This document shows, one piece after another, positions 24,233-32,142 of a stretch of 34,098 nucleotides of DNA (positions are counted from its first letter, which is position 1; the number at the start of each line of letters is the position of its first letter). The notes beneath the pieces are model-generated. The model ran no database searches. It was not told where the DNA came from and saw only the letters and a list, made by a program, of their open reading frames with translations. Origin of the DNA: Alicyclobacillus sp. Its GTDB lineage: Bacteria; Bacillota; Bacilli; Alicyclobacillales; Alicyclobacillaceae. The position numbers and the translations under genes were made by a program. The stretch spans positions 1-34,098 of the forward strand of contig JAIMBT010000031.1 in NCBI GenBank assembly GCA_023511295.1. Direction: 5' to 3'.

Positions 24233-24261
24233 GTTGCGCCGACCCGCAACCGCATATCCTC
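24233..24261 (+). promoter_or_regulatory. Motif shared upstream of two XDH-family genes (copy 2)
   Basis: GTT (24233-24235), 13 bases, then ACCGCATATCCTC (24249-24261), 41 bases before the [2Fe-2S] subunit start. The match to 16439-16467 is exact over the 13-base block and in spacing, and the following bases are also similar (CACCAGCGATGG against AAACAGCACGAATGG). Confidence 0.45.
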
Positions 24262-24302
24262 CAAACAGCACGAATGGCATTCGAGAACGGGAGGCACAGG
24301 GG

Positions 24303-24911
24303 ATGCGCGAGGTTGCGGGGAGCGAGCGCAGGAGCCCGGCAGGCGATGGACAGGGACCGAAGGCGAATGCGACGGGACCATGGGCAGAACACCTGGGCCC
24401 TGGCGCAACCGTCATCCGATTCGAAATCAACGGCGCGCCGCAGTCCGTGTGCGCCCCGCCCACCCGGCGCCTCGTCGACATCCTGCGCGAGGACCTAGAC
24501 CTGACCGGCACGAAGGTGGGGTGTGACATCGGGCGGTGCGGGGCGTGCACTGTGTTGATGGATGGGCAGCCGGTGAACGCCTGTCTGGTGATGGCATACC
24601 AGGCGGCGGGTGCGTCCGTGTTGACAATTGAGGGTTTGGCGAGCGCCCGCGAGGGGACCGAAGCGGTGGCGGGCTCCCTGTGGCTGCACCCCATCCAGCG
24701 CGCGTTCCTCGACGCGGGCGGATTTCAGTGCGGCTACTGCACGCCAGGCATGATTTTGGCCTCGAAGGCGCTGCTCGACGAACACCCGCAGCCGACAGAG
24801 GAACAGGTCCGCGAGGCACTCGCCGGAAACCTGTGCCGCTGCACCGGATACGCGGGAGTGTGGCGGGCCATCGAGCTGGCAGCGGCATGGATGGGGCGTT
24901 CAGCGCCCTGA
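24303..24911 (+). CDS. [2Fe-2S] (small) subunit of the xanthine-dehydrogenase-family enzyme
   Basis: A 202-residue electron-transfer subunit with two [2Fe-2S] centres. C74, C79, C82 and C94 (GCDIGRCGACTVLMDG) bind the plant-ferredoxin-type cluster. C143, C146, C178 and C180 (FQCGYCTPGM, GNLCRCTGY) bind the helical-domain cluster. All eight ligands are present, so it looks functional. ATG 24303 is chosen for GGGAGG eight bases upstream; the first 33 residues are a low-complexity extension. It would normally be adjacent to the FAD and Mo subunits (order C-D-E in Bacillus puc) but is 4.2 kb from them, behind the hydrolase and the ATPase-nuclease pair. Confidence 0.92.
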   Translation: MREVAGSERRSPAGDGQGPKANATGPWAEHLGPGATVIRFEINGAPQSVCAPPTRRLVDILREDLDLTGTKVGCDIGRCGACTVLMDGQPVNACLVMAYQAAGASVLTIEGLASAREGTEAVAGSLWLHPIQRAFLDAGGFQCGYCTPGMILASKALLDEHPQPTEEQVREALAGNLCRCTGYAGVWRAIELAAAWMGRSAP

Positions 24912-25045
24912 GCACGTTCTACGCGGCCATGGCGTTTATCGTCGCCCTCGTCGCGTACCGCGCAGCCGTCAGAACGCCGAAACTGCGCGTGCGGTTCCGG
25001 CCCGAACGCGGGCAGGGCTGGAACACCCCGCCCCCAAACGGACCT

Positions 25046-26539
25046 TTACCCCAGCCACCGAACGGCCTCCACCACGGTGTCCGCCAGGAAATCGAACTCC
25101 TCATCGGTCAGGATGAACGGCGGGCACAACTGCAGGATGTTGTTGTAGCCGCGGACGCTGTCGCTGTTCTTGCCGATGAGCACGCCGCGCTGCTTGCAGT
25201 GCGCGATGACCTGCGCGAGGAGCGCGGGCGGTGCCGGTTCCTTCGTCGCCTTGTCCGCGACCATCTCAATCCCGGCGAGAAACCCGAAGTGGCGGATGTC
25301 GCCGACGTTCGGGCAGTCTCGCAGGACGGCGAGCCGTTCCTGAAGTCGCTCGCCCAGCTCGCGGGCGCGCGCCACGAGGCCCCGCTCTTCCATGATGGCG
25401 AGCGTCTCGAGCGCCACCGCACACGCGACCGGATGGCCGCCGAACGTCGTCACGTGCCGGAAGTGACCGTAGTCGCTGTCGTCGCGGAACGCATCGAACA
25501 GCTCCGCGCGGACCGCCGTGGCGGCGAGCGGCAGGTAGCCGCTGGTGATGCCCTTCGCCATCGTCACGATATCCGGCTGCACGCCGAAGTTGTGGTGGCC
25601 GAAGTTCTGGCCAGATCTGCCGAAACCACAGATTACCTCGTCGACAATCAGCAAGACGCCGTACCGGTCGCAGATCTCGCGCACGCGCTGCAGGTACCCC
25701 GGCGGAGGCGTGAGGATGCCGCCGCCGCTGATGACGGGTTCGAGGATGACCGCCGCCACGGTCTCCGGGATCTCCCAGTTGATAACCTGCTCGTAGTAGT
25801 CGGCGCAGGCGAGGTTGCACGCGCCGGTCTGACACGCCTGGGCCGCTTGGCCGAACGGACACCGGTAGCAATCCGGCGGCGGGACGTGGAGAAACCCGGG
25901 TGCGAGCGGCTCGTACTTGTACTTGCGCATGAACTGACCTGTCGCCGCGAGTGCGGCCGAGGTGTTGCCGTGGTAACCGCGGTAGCGGGCAATCACCTTC
26001 CACCGCGACGGTTCGCCGTTTTGCTGGTGGTATTGGCGGGCGATTTTGATAGCGACTTCGTTCGCTTCAGAGCCGCTGTTGGAAAAGAACACCCGGTAGT
26101 CGCCGCGGAGCCACTCGTTGAGCTTCTCCGCCAGCCGAATCGCGGGTTTGTGCGTCTGGCTGAGCGGGTAGTACGGCATCTCCGTCATCTGCGCGTACGC
26201 CGCGGCGGCGAGGCGCTTCTCGGAGTACCCGAGGTTTGCGCACCACAGCCCGGACATGCCGTCGAGGTAGCGGTTGCCAGCCTCGTCCACGAGCCACGGG
26301 CCGTCGCCGCGGCTGACCACCATCGGGTTCTGGCTAGCGGAGTAGGGCACCAGACCGTGCCAGACGTATTGGCGGTCTTTTTCTACCCAGTGACTTGGGC
26401 TGGTGGGCCCCGCGGTGGCGCCAGGGCCATTGGCGGAAGGGGCTGGCGCCGGCGCAGCGGACATGTGGGCGGTTTCGGCTGCGGCCGCCAAAGCCTCCGC
26501 GGCCCCGGAATGGACGATCTCGCTCGGTTCTGTGGACAT
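25046..26539 (-). CDS. Class III (omega) aminotransferase, PLP-dependent
   Basis: A 497-residue aminotransferase of the class III/ornithine aminotransferase group, moving an amino group between an omega-amino compound or amino acid and pyruvate or 2-oxoglutarate. NSGSEAN (154-160) contacts the PLP phosphate, D300 in LLIVDEVICGFGRSG pairs with the pyridine nitrogen, and K329 (TMAKGITSGY) is the Schiff-base lysine. A Cys-rich segment (224-245, four to five cysteines) resembles that seen in many members. The first 47 residues are Ala/Pro-rich low complexity, absent from most homologues. GGAGGGG precedes ATG 26539. It is convergent with the [2Fe-2S] subunit. Taurine- or beta-alanine-pyruvate aminotransferases are the nearest models, but the substrate is not determined. 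Confidence 0.88.
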   Translation of the reverse strand: MSTEPSEIVHSGAAEALAAAAETAHMSAAPAPAPSANGPGATAGPTSPSHWVEKDRQYVWHGLVPYSASQNPMVVSRGDGPWLVDEAGNRYLDGMSGLWCANLGYSEKRLAAAAYAQMTEMPYYPLSQTHKPAIRLAEKLNEWLRGDYRVFFSNSGSEANEVAIKIARQYHQQNGEPSRWKVIARYRGYHGNTSAALAATGQFMRKYKYEPLAPGFLHVPPPDCYRCPFGQAAQACQTGACNLACADYYEQVINWEIPETVAAVILEPVISGGGILTPPPGYLQRVREICDRYGVLLIVDEVICGFGRSGQNFGHHNFGVQPDIVTMAKGITSGYLPLAATAVRAELFDAFRDDSDYGHFRHVTTFGGHPVACAVALETLAIMEERGLVARARELGERLQERLAVLRDCPNVGDIRHFGFLAGIEMVADKATKEPAPPALLAQVIAHCKQRGVLIGKNSDSVRGYNNILQLCPPFILTDEEFDFLADTVVEAVRWLG

Positions 26540-26817
26540 GCGGGTCCCCTCCTGAAGGTTTCTGCACTCGGAGCCATTGTCTGAATGTCCATAGACTTCC
26601 GCACACCGGGCGTTGGTTCCTGCTTTCGATAGGCGGCGATCCGCTCGTCACCCAAGCCACCTGCTGAATCTGCGAATCCGCCGCCGCGCTGGCACCCCAT
26701 GCAGCCATCCGCGGCGCACGCCCGCCACCCGTTTTCCCCCACACCCGCCCGCTCCCGCCCCGCGCCTGCGGCATATGTTCGCATCGGCACCATACAGATG
26801 AAGGGAGAGGATGTCCT

Positions 26818-27285
26818 ATGGAGTCGCACGACTGGCTGCAGATGGCCGTCCAACTGGCGATGGAGAACGTGGACCGGGGCGGCGGACCGTTCGCGGCAGT
26901 CGTCGTCCGCAACGGAGCGCTGGTGGCCGTTGGGCGCAACGAGGTGACGCCGACGCACGATCCCACCGCGCACGCAGAGATTCAGGCCATCCGCTCGGCG
27001 TGCCGAACCCTCGGCGACTTCCAGCTGACCGAGTGCGACCTGTACAGCAGCTGCGAGCCGTGCCCCATGTGCCTCGGCGCCATCTACTGGGCGCGGCTGC
27101 GGGCCGTGTACTTCGCCGCTTCGCGGCACGCTGCAGCGGAAGCCGGTTTTGACGACGCCTTCATTTACGAGCAGGTGGGCGCGGCGGTGGGGGATCGATC
27201 CATTCCTATGAAGCAACTGCGGCTCTCAGACGCAGATGCACCGTTCGACCGCTGGCGGCTCTTCGCCGACAAAACCCCGTACTGA
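26818..27285 (+). CDS. guaD: Guanine deaminase / nucleoside deaminase family enzyme
   Basis: A 155-residue zinc-dependent deaminase of the CDA fold. H52-A-E54 and PCPMC (C82, C85) are the zinc ligands and catalytic glutamate. FDDAFIYEQV near residue 120 and the C-terminal FDRWRLFADKTPY match bacterial GuaD, whose last residues close the active site. It would convert guanine to xanthine, which the flanking xanthine-dehydrogenase-type enzyme could oxidise to urate. GGGAGAGG lies upstream of ATG 26818. Its stop overlaps the TGATG before the exporter gene, implying one transcript. Regulation is not evident. Confidence 0.9.
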   Translation: MESHDWLQMAVQLAMENVDRGGGPFAAVVVRNGALVAVGRNEVTPTHDPTAHAEIQAIRSACRTLGDFQLTECDLYSSCEPCPMCLGAIYWARLRAVYFAASRHAAAEAGFDDAFIYEQVGAAVGDRSIPMKQLRLSDADAPFDRWRLFADKTPY

Positions 27286-27311
27286 TGCGGGACATGGGAG
27301 GAGGGTGCGAC

Positions 27312-28289
27312 GTGTACGCCGAATTCACCGCGTTCGCGTCCGTCGTCGCGTTCGGGCTGGCGTACCTGTTCGTCAACCGCGCGCAGGCCGTAGGCGATAC
27401 GTCGGACAACGGGTTGCTGCCGCTGCTGTCCGTGAGCACGGCGGCGCTGTGGGCGGTCTGCCTCGGCGGGGCCGTGCGGGCACCGGGGGCGTTCCGTCTC
27501 GGCCCCGGCTGGCCCAGAGCCCTTCTCTTCTGTGCCCTCGCCGGTGTCAGTTGGAACTACCTCAGCCGAATGGCGCTGCTCGCATCCATCGTCCGCATCG
27601 GCGCCACGCGCGGACTTGTGGTGAAGGCCATCGCCCCGATGCTGACCGTGGCCATCGCCGTCGGCTGGCTCGGCGAACCGCTGCACCCCGGCGACTGGAT
27701 TGGCGGCGGGCTGATGCTCTTCAGCATCGCGCTGCTCGTCGTCGAGCGGGGGCAGATGGCGGATCGATCCGCTCCCCCCTACACCCCCTACCGCGACACC
27801 CGGGTCTCGCCCGGGCGGCGGTGGCTGTGGGCCCATCTCTCACCCCTCACCCAGGGCTTGCTGCTCGGCATCGCGGCGGCGCTGTGTCAGGCGACGGGTC
27901 ACCTGTTGCGCAAGTTCGGCACGGCCGGCATTCCGCCGCTCCTCGGCGCCGCCGTCGATATGACGGCGGCCACCCTCGCCTACCTCGCCTACCTCGCCTA
28001 CCTCGGGTGGACCGGCACGCTGCGCGCACACGCGCGGTTCTACCGGCGGCATCGCAGTCCCCACGTCCTCGCAGCCAGCCTGCTCACGGCGGCCGGTGTG
28101 GTGGCGTCGTTCGTCTCGATTGCGGGGGCGCCCGTGGCGACAGTGGCGCTGATTCTCGGCGTGCAACCGGCCATCATGCCGCTGTTGTCGAAACTGTGCT
28201 TCCCAGGGTTCGAGCGGTTCACGCGGTGGTCGTATCTGGCCGCCGGTGTGGTGACGGCGGGGGTATGGTGCATTGCGGTGTGGGGGTAA
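27312..28289 (+). CDS. EamA/DMT-family membrane transporter
   Basis: A 325-residue protein with about ten hydrophobic segments in two similar halves, the EamA (drug/metabolite transporter) arrangement; TRGLVVKAIAPMLTVAIAVG and ATVALILGVQPAIMPLLSKL are the corresponding fourth-segment regions of each half. GTG 27312 is preferred for GGAGGAGG seven bases upstream; an ATG at 27285 overlapping the deaminase stop is the alternative. A short direct repeat encodes AYLAYLAYL near residue 220. Tight coupling with the deaminase suggests export or import of a purine base or metabolite, as inference. Confidence 0.82.
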   Translation: MYAEFTAFASVVAFGLAYLFVNRAQAVGDTSDNGLLPLLSVSTAALWAVCLGGAVRAPGAFRLGPGWPRALLFCALAGVSWNYLSRMALLASIVRIGATRGLVVKAIAPMLTVAIAVGWLGEPLHPGDWIGGGLMLFSIALLVVERGQMADRSAPPYTPYRDTRVSPGRRWLWAHLSPLTQGLLLGIAAALCQATGHLLRKFGTAGIPPLLGAAVDMTAATLAYLAYLAYLGWTGTLRAHARFYRRHRSPHVLAASLLTAAGVVASFVSIAGAPVATVALILGVQPAIMPLLSKLCFPGFERFTRWSYLAAGVVTAGVWCIAVWG

Positions 28290-28402
28290 ACAGGCCGCAG
28301 GCGATGGAGCGCACGGAGTCGCCGAGCCGAATGGCCGCCGTGCGGTCCCTTCGATGTTCCGCTTCAGCCCGCCACATTTCGTCAACATCCGCGTAGTAAC
28401 AT

Positions 28403-28417
28403 GGACATCGTATGTCC
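28403..28417. promoter_or_regulatory. 15-bp inverted repeat upstream of the PBP gene
   Basis: GGACATCGTATGTCC has perfect 6-bp arms around CGT. It lies in the 243-bp gene-free stretch between the exporter and the penicillin-binding protein, about 115 bases before the PBP start. It may be an operator or a small hairpin; no promoter hexamers are clear beside it. Confidence 0.3.
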
Positions 28418-28532
28418 CTGAACCAGCACAGGAGCGGGCAGCGTCTGGCTGCCCTGCCACACCCGTGCAACGGGTTCCCGCGCATGGGTCCGAAGGGACA
28501 ACCTTTGGTGAAGCCGACAGGAGGTGCGCCAG

Positions 28533-30854
28533 ATGCGGAAACGACGGTGGTGGAAGCGAGATCGAACTCGGGCGAAGCGATCCCGCCGGTCACACGGCGG
28601 CATCCAGTGGCACCGCCTGCGGCGGCGCGGCAGGCGTCGAAACCGCGGATGGGGCGCGCACCGTGGGGACGGCGCGGCTGCGGCTGCGGCGCAGCAGACG
28701 CGAGACGGGCATGGGCAGCGGAGATCTGCGCCGAAGCGGTCCCACACGCTTCGCGTCAACTTCATCTACGGCGTGGTCTTTGTGGCCTTCACCTCGCTCG
28801 TAATGCGGATGGGTTACCTGCAGGTGGTTAAGGGGGCGTGGTTCCGCTCGCAGGCGTCGACCGAGATCGCCACGAAGATCCCGGTACTCCCGCCGCGCGG
28901 GCGCATCTACGACGCGAACGGGACGCTTCTGGCGTACGACCAGCCGGTGTACAGCCTGTCCCTCGTTCAGACGAGCTCGACGACGCAGACCCAGTTGCAG
29001 CAGATTGCGGCGACACTGGCGCCGGTGTTCCACACGACGGCGGCACAGGTCCTGCAGACGATTGCGAGCCAGAAGCAGTACGCGACCATCAAGCTGTTCA
29101 AAAACTTGACGGACCAGCAGATTGCGTTTGTCGTAGAACACCAGAGCGAACTCCCGGGGGTCACGGTGGTGCTCGACTCGGAGCGCGTCTACCCGTACGG
29201 TACCTTGGCGGCGCACGCGCTCGGCTACACCGGCGCCATCACGTCCTCCACGGAGAGCTATTACGTCGGGAAGCTGGGTTACCTGCCAGACCAGCTCGTC
29301 GGGCAGACGGGGATTGAAGCGGAGTACAACCAGCTCCTCGAGGGCAAGCGTGGGGAGCAGTTACTCACCGTGAACCCGTCGACGAACCAGGTCCACACGA
29401 GTGGGGATACGGGAGACGCACAGGACGACGCGTCCAGCGGAACCGGCAGCGGTACGGCGGGCGTTCAGACGGCGACGATGGATCCCGCCCCGGTCGCCGG
29501 GGACAACCTGCAGCTGACGATTGACGGCCACCTGCAGGCGAAGACACAGCAGGACATCACCACGTTCATCGACAAGTCGCCGTACAAGAGCACCATCAAC
29601 GACGCGGCGGCAGTGATGCTGGACGTGCACACGGGTGGCGTGCTGTCACTGGTGAGCTACCCGTACTACAACCCGAACTGGTACACCGTTCCGGGGCAGC
29701 TCACGGCCCACGCACAGTACCTGGCGACCTCGGGGGCGCAGCAGAACAACGCAATCCAGAACCCGAACTACCCCGGGTCGACGGTGAAGCCGGCGAACCT
29801 CTTGACCGGTTTGGAACAGGGGGTCATCACGCCGCAGACGGCCTACACGGTGCCGTACCAGATTCAGATTGCCGGCGCGATGAAGCACGACGACATGCCG
29901 CACGGGTTCGTCGACGACGCCAAGGCCATTGGGGTGTCTTCCGACGTGTTCTTCTACAATATCGGGCTGTGGCTGTCCAAGTGGATGGGCGCGTCGCCGA
30001 CGTCCGGCGGCGGACCGGCCGGAGGCGTCTCCTTGCAGCAATGGCGGGACACCGACTTCGCGAAGGGCATCACCGAACTGTTTAACGGCGAGTGGCGGTT
30101 TGGGTTGGGGCAGTTGACCGGGATCGACCTGCCGGGTGAGCAGAAAGGCCGCTTCTACATCATGGACGCCACGCACAACTACGCGGCGGTGCCGTTCCCA
30201 CTGCAACAAGCGACCGCCTCCGTGAAGCAGACCGGGAAGTACGTGAACTACAGCACGCCGGTGTCGATTGCGCTGGCCGCCATCGGGCAGGAGCAGCAGT
30301 TCACGCCGATTCAGCTCGCGCAGTATGTGGCGACGATTGCGAATGGGGGCAAGCGAATCCAGCCGCACCTCCTGCAGGCGATCTACCCGCCGGGACTACA
30401 CCAGCAGTTGAACACGAATCAGAAACCGCTGAAGACGGTGACGCCGAAGGTGCAGGCGAACCTGAACCTCAACCCGCAGTACCTGAAGGTGACGCAGCAG
30501 GGCATGTACGAAGCCTGCAACAACCCCCAAGGAACCGCCTACCCCGACTTCTCCACCGCACCGTACAAAGCGGCAGGCAAGACTGGCACGGCGGACATCT
30601 ACCTGAACGGGGTGCACATGACGAACTCGGTGTTCATCGCATACGCGCCGTTCAACAATCCGCAGGTCGCGGTCGCGGTGATGATCCCCGGCGGTGGCTA
30701 CGGCGCCGAGTCCGCAGCGGCCATCGCGCGCGACATGCTGGACACGTACTTCCGGGAACACCACGAGTTCTTCCCGAAGAGCCAGTGGGAGTCCACGACC
30801 ATCCCGGCTTCGTGGCAGACGTCGGCCGCGAATACGGTGTTTACGACGAAGTAG
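28533..30854 (+). CDS. Class B penicillin-binding protein (PBP2-type transpeptidase)
   Basis: A 773-residue peptidoglycan transpeptidase. After a roughly 70-residue Arg-rich cytoplasmic tail comes one membrane anchor (LRVNFIYGVVFVAFTSLVMR). The PBP dimerisation domain follows (LPPRGRIYDANGTLLAYDQP, VYPYGTLAAHALGYTG, GQTGIEAEYNQLLEGKRGEQ). The transpeptidase domain has nucleophile S416 in GSTVK (K419) and KTG at 683-685 (GKTGTADIYLNG). It cross-links stem peptides outside the membrane, as MrdA/PbpA proteins do for cell elongation. AGGAGG is 8 bases before ATG 28533. A Gly/Ser/Thr-rich insert lies at about residues 285-325 and a long one at about 480-500. The last 14 bases overlap the converging acyl-CoA dehydrogenase remnant. 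Confidence 0.92.
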   Translation: MRKRRWWKRDRTRAKRSRRSHGGIQWHRLRRRGRRRNRGWGAHRGDGAAAAAAQQTRDGHGQRRSAPKRSHTLRVNFIYGVVFVAFTSLVMRMGYLQVVKGAWFRSQASTEIATKIPVLPPRGRIYDANGTLLAYDQPVYSLSLVQTSSTTQTQLQQIAATLAPVFHTTAAQVLQTIASQKQYATIKLFKNLTDQQIAFVVEHQSELPGVTVVLDSERVYPYGTLAAHALGYTGAITSSTESYYVGKLGYLPDQLVGQTGIEAEYNQLLEGKRGEQLLTVNPSTNQVHTSGDTGDAQDDASSGTGSGTAGVQTATMDPAPVAGDNLQLTIDGHLQAKTQQDITTFIDKSPYKSTINDAAAVMLDVHTGGVLSLVSYPYYNPNWYTVPGQLTAHAQYLATSGAQQNNAIQNPNYPGSTVKPANLLTGLEQGVITPQTAYTVPYQIQIAGAMKHDDMPHGFVDDAKAIGVSSDVFFYNIGLWLSKWMGASPTSGGGPAGGVSLQQWRDTDFAKGITELFNGEWRFGLGQLTGIDLPGEQKGRFYIMDATHNYAAVPFPLQQATASVKQTGKYVNYSTPVSIALAAIGQEQQFTPIQLAQYVATIANGGKRIQPHLLQAIYPPGLHQQLNTNQKPLKTVTPKVQANLNLNPQYLKVTQQGMYEACNNPQGTAYPDFSTAPYKAAGKTGTADIYLNGVHMTNSVFIAYAPFNNPQVAVAVMIPGGGYGAESAAAIARDMLDTYFREHHEFFPKSQWESTTIPASWQTSAANTVFTTK

Positions 30855-31824
30855 GGCGATTCGGGTTCGCCTCCTTCGCGCACGGGTGCCCGTTGTCGAA
30901 CAACCAGGCTGCCTTCCAGACCAGGAGCTCTGCGCTCTCGAGGGCGGCCCAGGCCTTCGCCAGCGGGTGGGCTATCGCCTGGTTTTGTCCGATGGGGCGG
31001 CCGAAAACTCGCCGCTCCTTCGCGTACTGGGACGCGATTCGTAAGGCGCAGCGCCCGATGCCGATAGCCTCTGCCGCAAGCACAATCCGCTCCGGGTTGA
31101 GTCCACTCAGCAGGTGGTAGAATCCCCGCCCCACCTCGCCCACGACCTCGTCATCGCAGACCGGCAGGTCTTCGATGAACACCTCGTTCGAGTCAATCGC
31201 CGCACGTCCCAGTTTGTCGATCCGCCGGACGTGGCAGTGGGTTCGATCGAGATCGGTAAAAAACAGCGTCATCCCATCGAGCGGCCGATCTTCCCGGCGC
31301 GGACTGGTGCGGGCCAACAGCAAGATCTTGCTGGCGTTCTGCGCGTTCGTCGTCCAGACCTTCTGGCCGTTCACCACCCACCCGCCTGCCGTCCGCTCGG
31401 CCTTCGTCTCGATTCGGGAAGTATCTGACCCGGCGTTTGGCTCCGTCACACCAAACGCCATGAGCAGCTTGCCCTGCGCGATCTCCGGCAGGTACTGCTG
31501 CTTCATCCCCTCGCTGCCGTGGTGCACGATAGGGGACGGTGGGAACATGTAGAAGTGCACAGCCGACGCGCCGCTCATGCCGGCCCCGGACGCGGCAATC
31601 TCGTGCAGGAGCAGCGCGGCTTCAAAGATGCCAAGGCCCATGCCCCCGTACCGCTCGGGAATGATGGTCCCCATCCACCCGCCGTCCGCAAACGCGCGGA
31701 CGAACGCCCACGGGTATTCTTCGTCTTTGTCCTTCTGGCGCCAGTACGCCAGCGGAAAATCTGCGGCCAGCCGCGCGGCTGCCTGCCGAATCTGCTCGTG
31801 CATCGGAGAGAGTCGAAAGTCCAA
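30841..31824 (-). pseudogene. Acyl-CoA dehydrogenase, C-terminally truncated
   Basis: A 327-residue flavoprotein whose full-length relatives have about 380. The N-terminal helical domain, the middle beta domain (AFGVTEPNAGSDTSRIETKA, GQKVWTTNAQNA) and the start of the C-terminal domain (GIGRCALRIASQYAKERRVF) are normal. The frame then runs LFDNGHPCAKEAN, where homologues continue with the final two helices and the C-terminal catalytic glutamate. Instead it continues for seven codons that are antisense to the end of the PBP gene and stops. The catalytic base of the common ACAD type is therefore absent and the protein is probably inactive. Start TTG 31824 with GAGG upstream. It is read downstream of the MFS gene at 32143-33462. 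Confidence 0.8.
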
Positions 31825-31929
31825 GCCGTATCGCCTCGTTTCACTCGTGTCCAGCTGCCGTCCGCCAGACGTCGGTGGTGCAACGGTCCGCGCTCCAGCC
31901 GGAAGCCGTGCCCCAGTGTGCCCCGAAGG

Positions 31930-32139
31930 GCGGGCGGTCGCGCTGTGCCGCTTGCGGGCGGTCGCGCTGTGCTGCTGGCGGGCGGTCGCGCTGTGCTGCT
32001 GACGGGCGGGGGCGCTGTGCCGCAGGCAGGCGGACGCGCTGTGCTGCTGGCGGGGGGGGGCGCTGTGCCGCTGGCGGGCGGGGGCGCTGTGCTGCTGGCG
32101 GGCGGGGGCGCTGTGCTGCTGGCGGGCGGACGCAGCGCC
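31930..32139. repeat. 24-bp minisatellite, 8 copies plus a partial one
   Basis: The unit GCGGGCGGTCGCGCTGTGCT+GCTG repeats head to tail from 31930, with copies starting every 24 bases (31954, 31978, 32002 and so on to 32122). Copies differ at a few bases (GGTCGC, GGGGGC, GGACGC; CTGCTG or CCGCTT). It fills most of the 318-bp gap between the MFS stop and the acyl-CoA dehydrogenase start. Open frames cross it on both strands (GGRAVLLA-type repeats) but have no ribosome site, so they are taken as artefacts of the period being a multiple of three. Confidence 0.9.
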
Positions 32140-32142
32140 CCA

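Noticed and set aside
24680-26584. 634-codon plus-strand open frame
   Set aside because: It lies opposite the well-supported aminotransferase and carries no domain; it is a shadow caused by high G+C codon use. A short hydrophobic stretch near 24920-24990 (FYAAMAFIVALVAYRAAV) was considered as a small membrane protein but has no ribosome site of its own.
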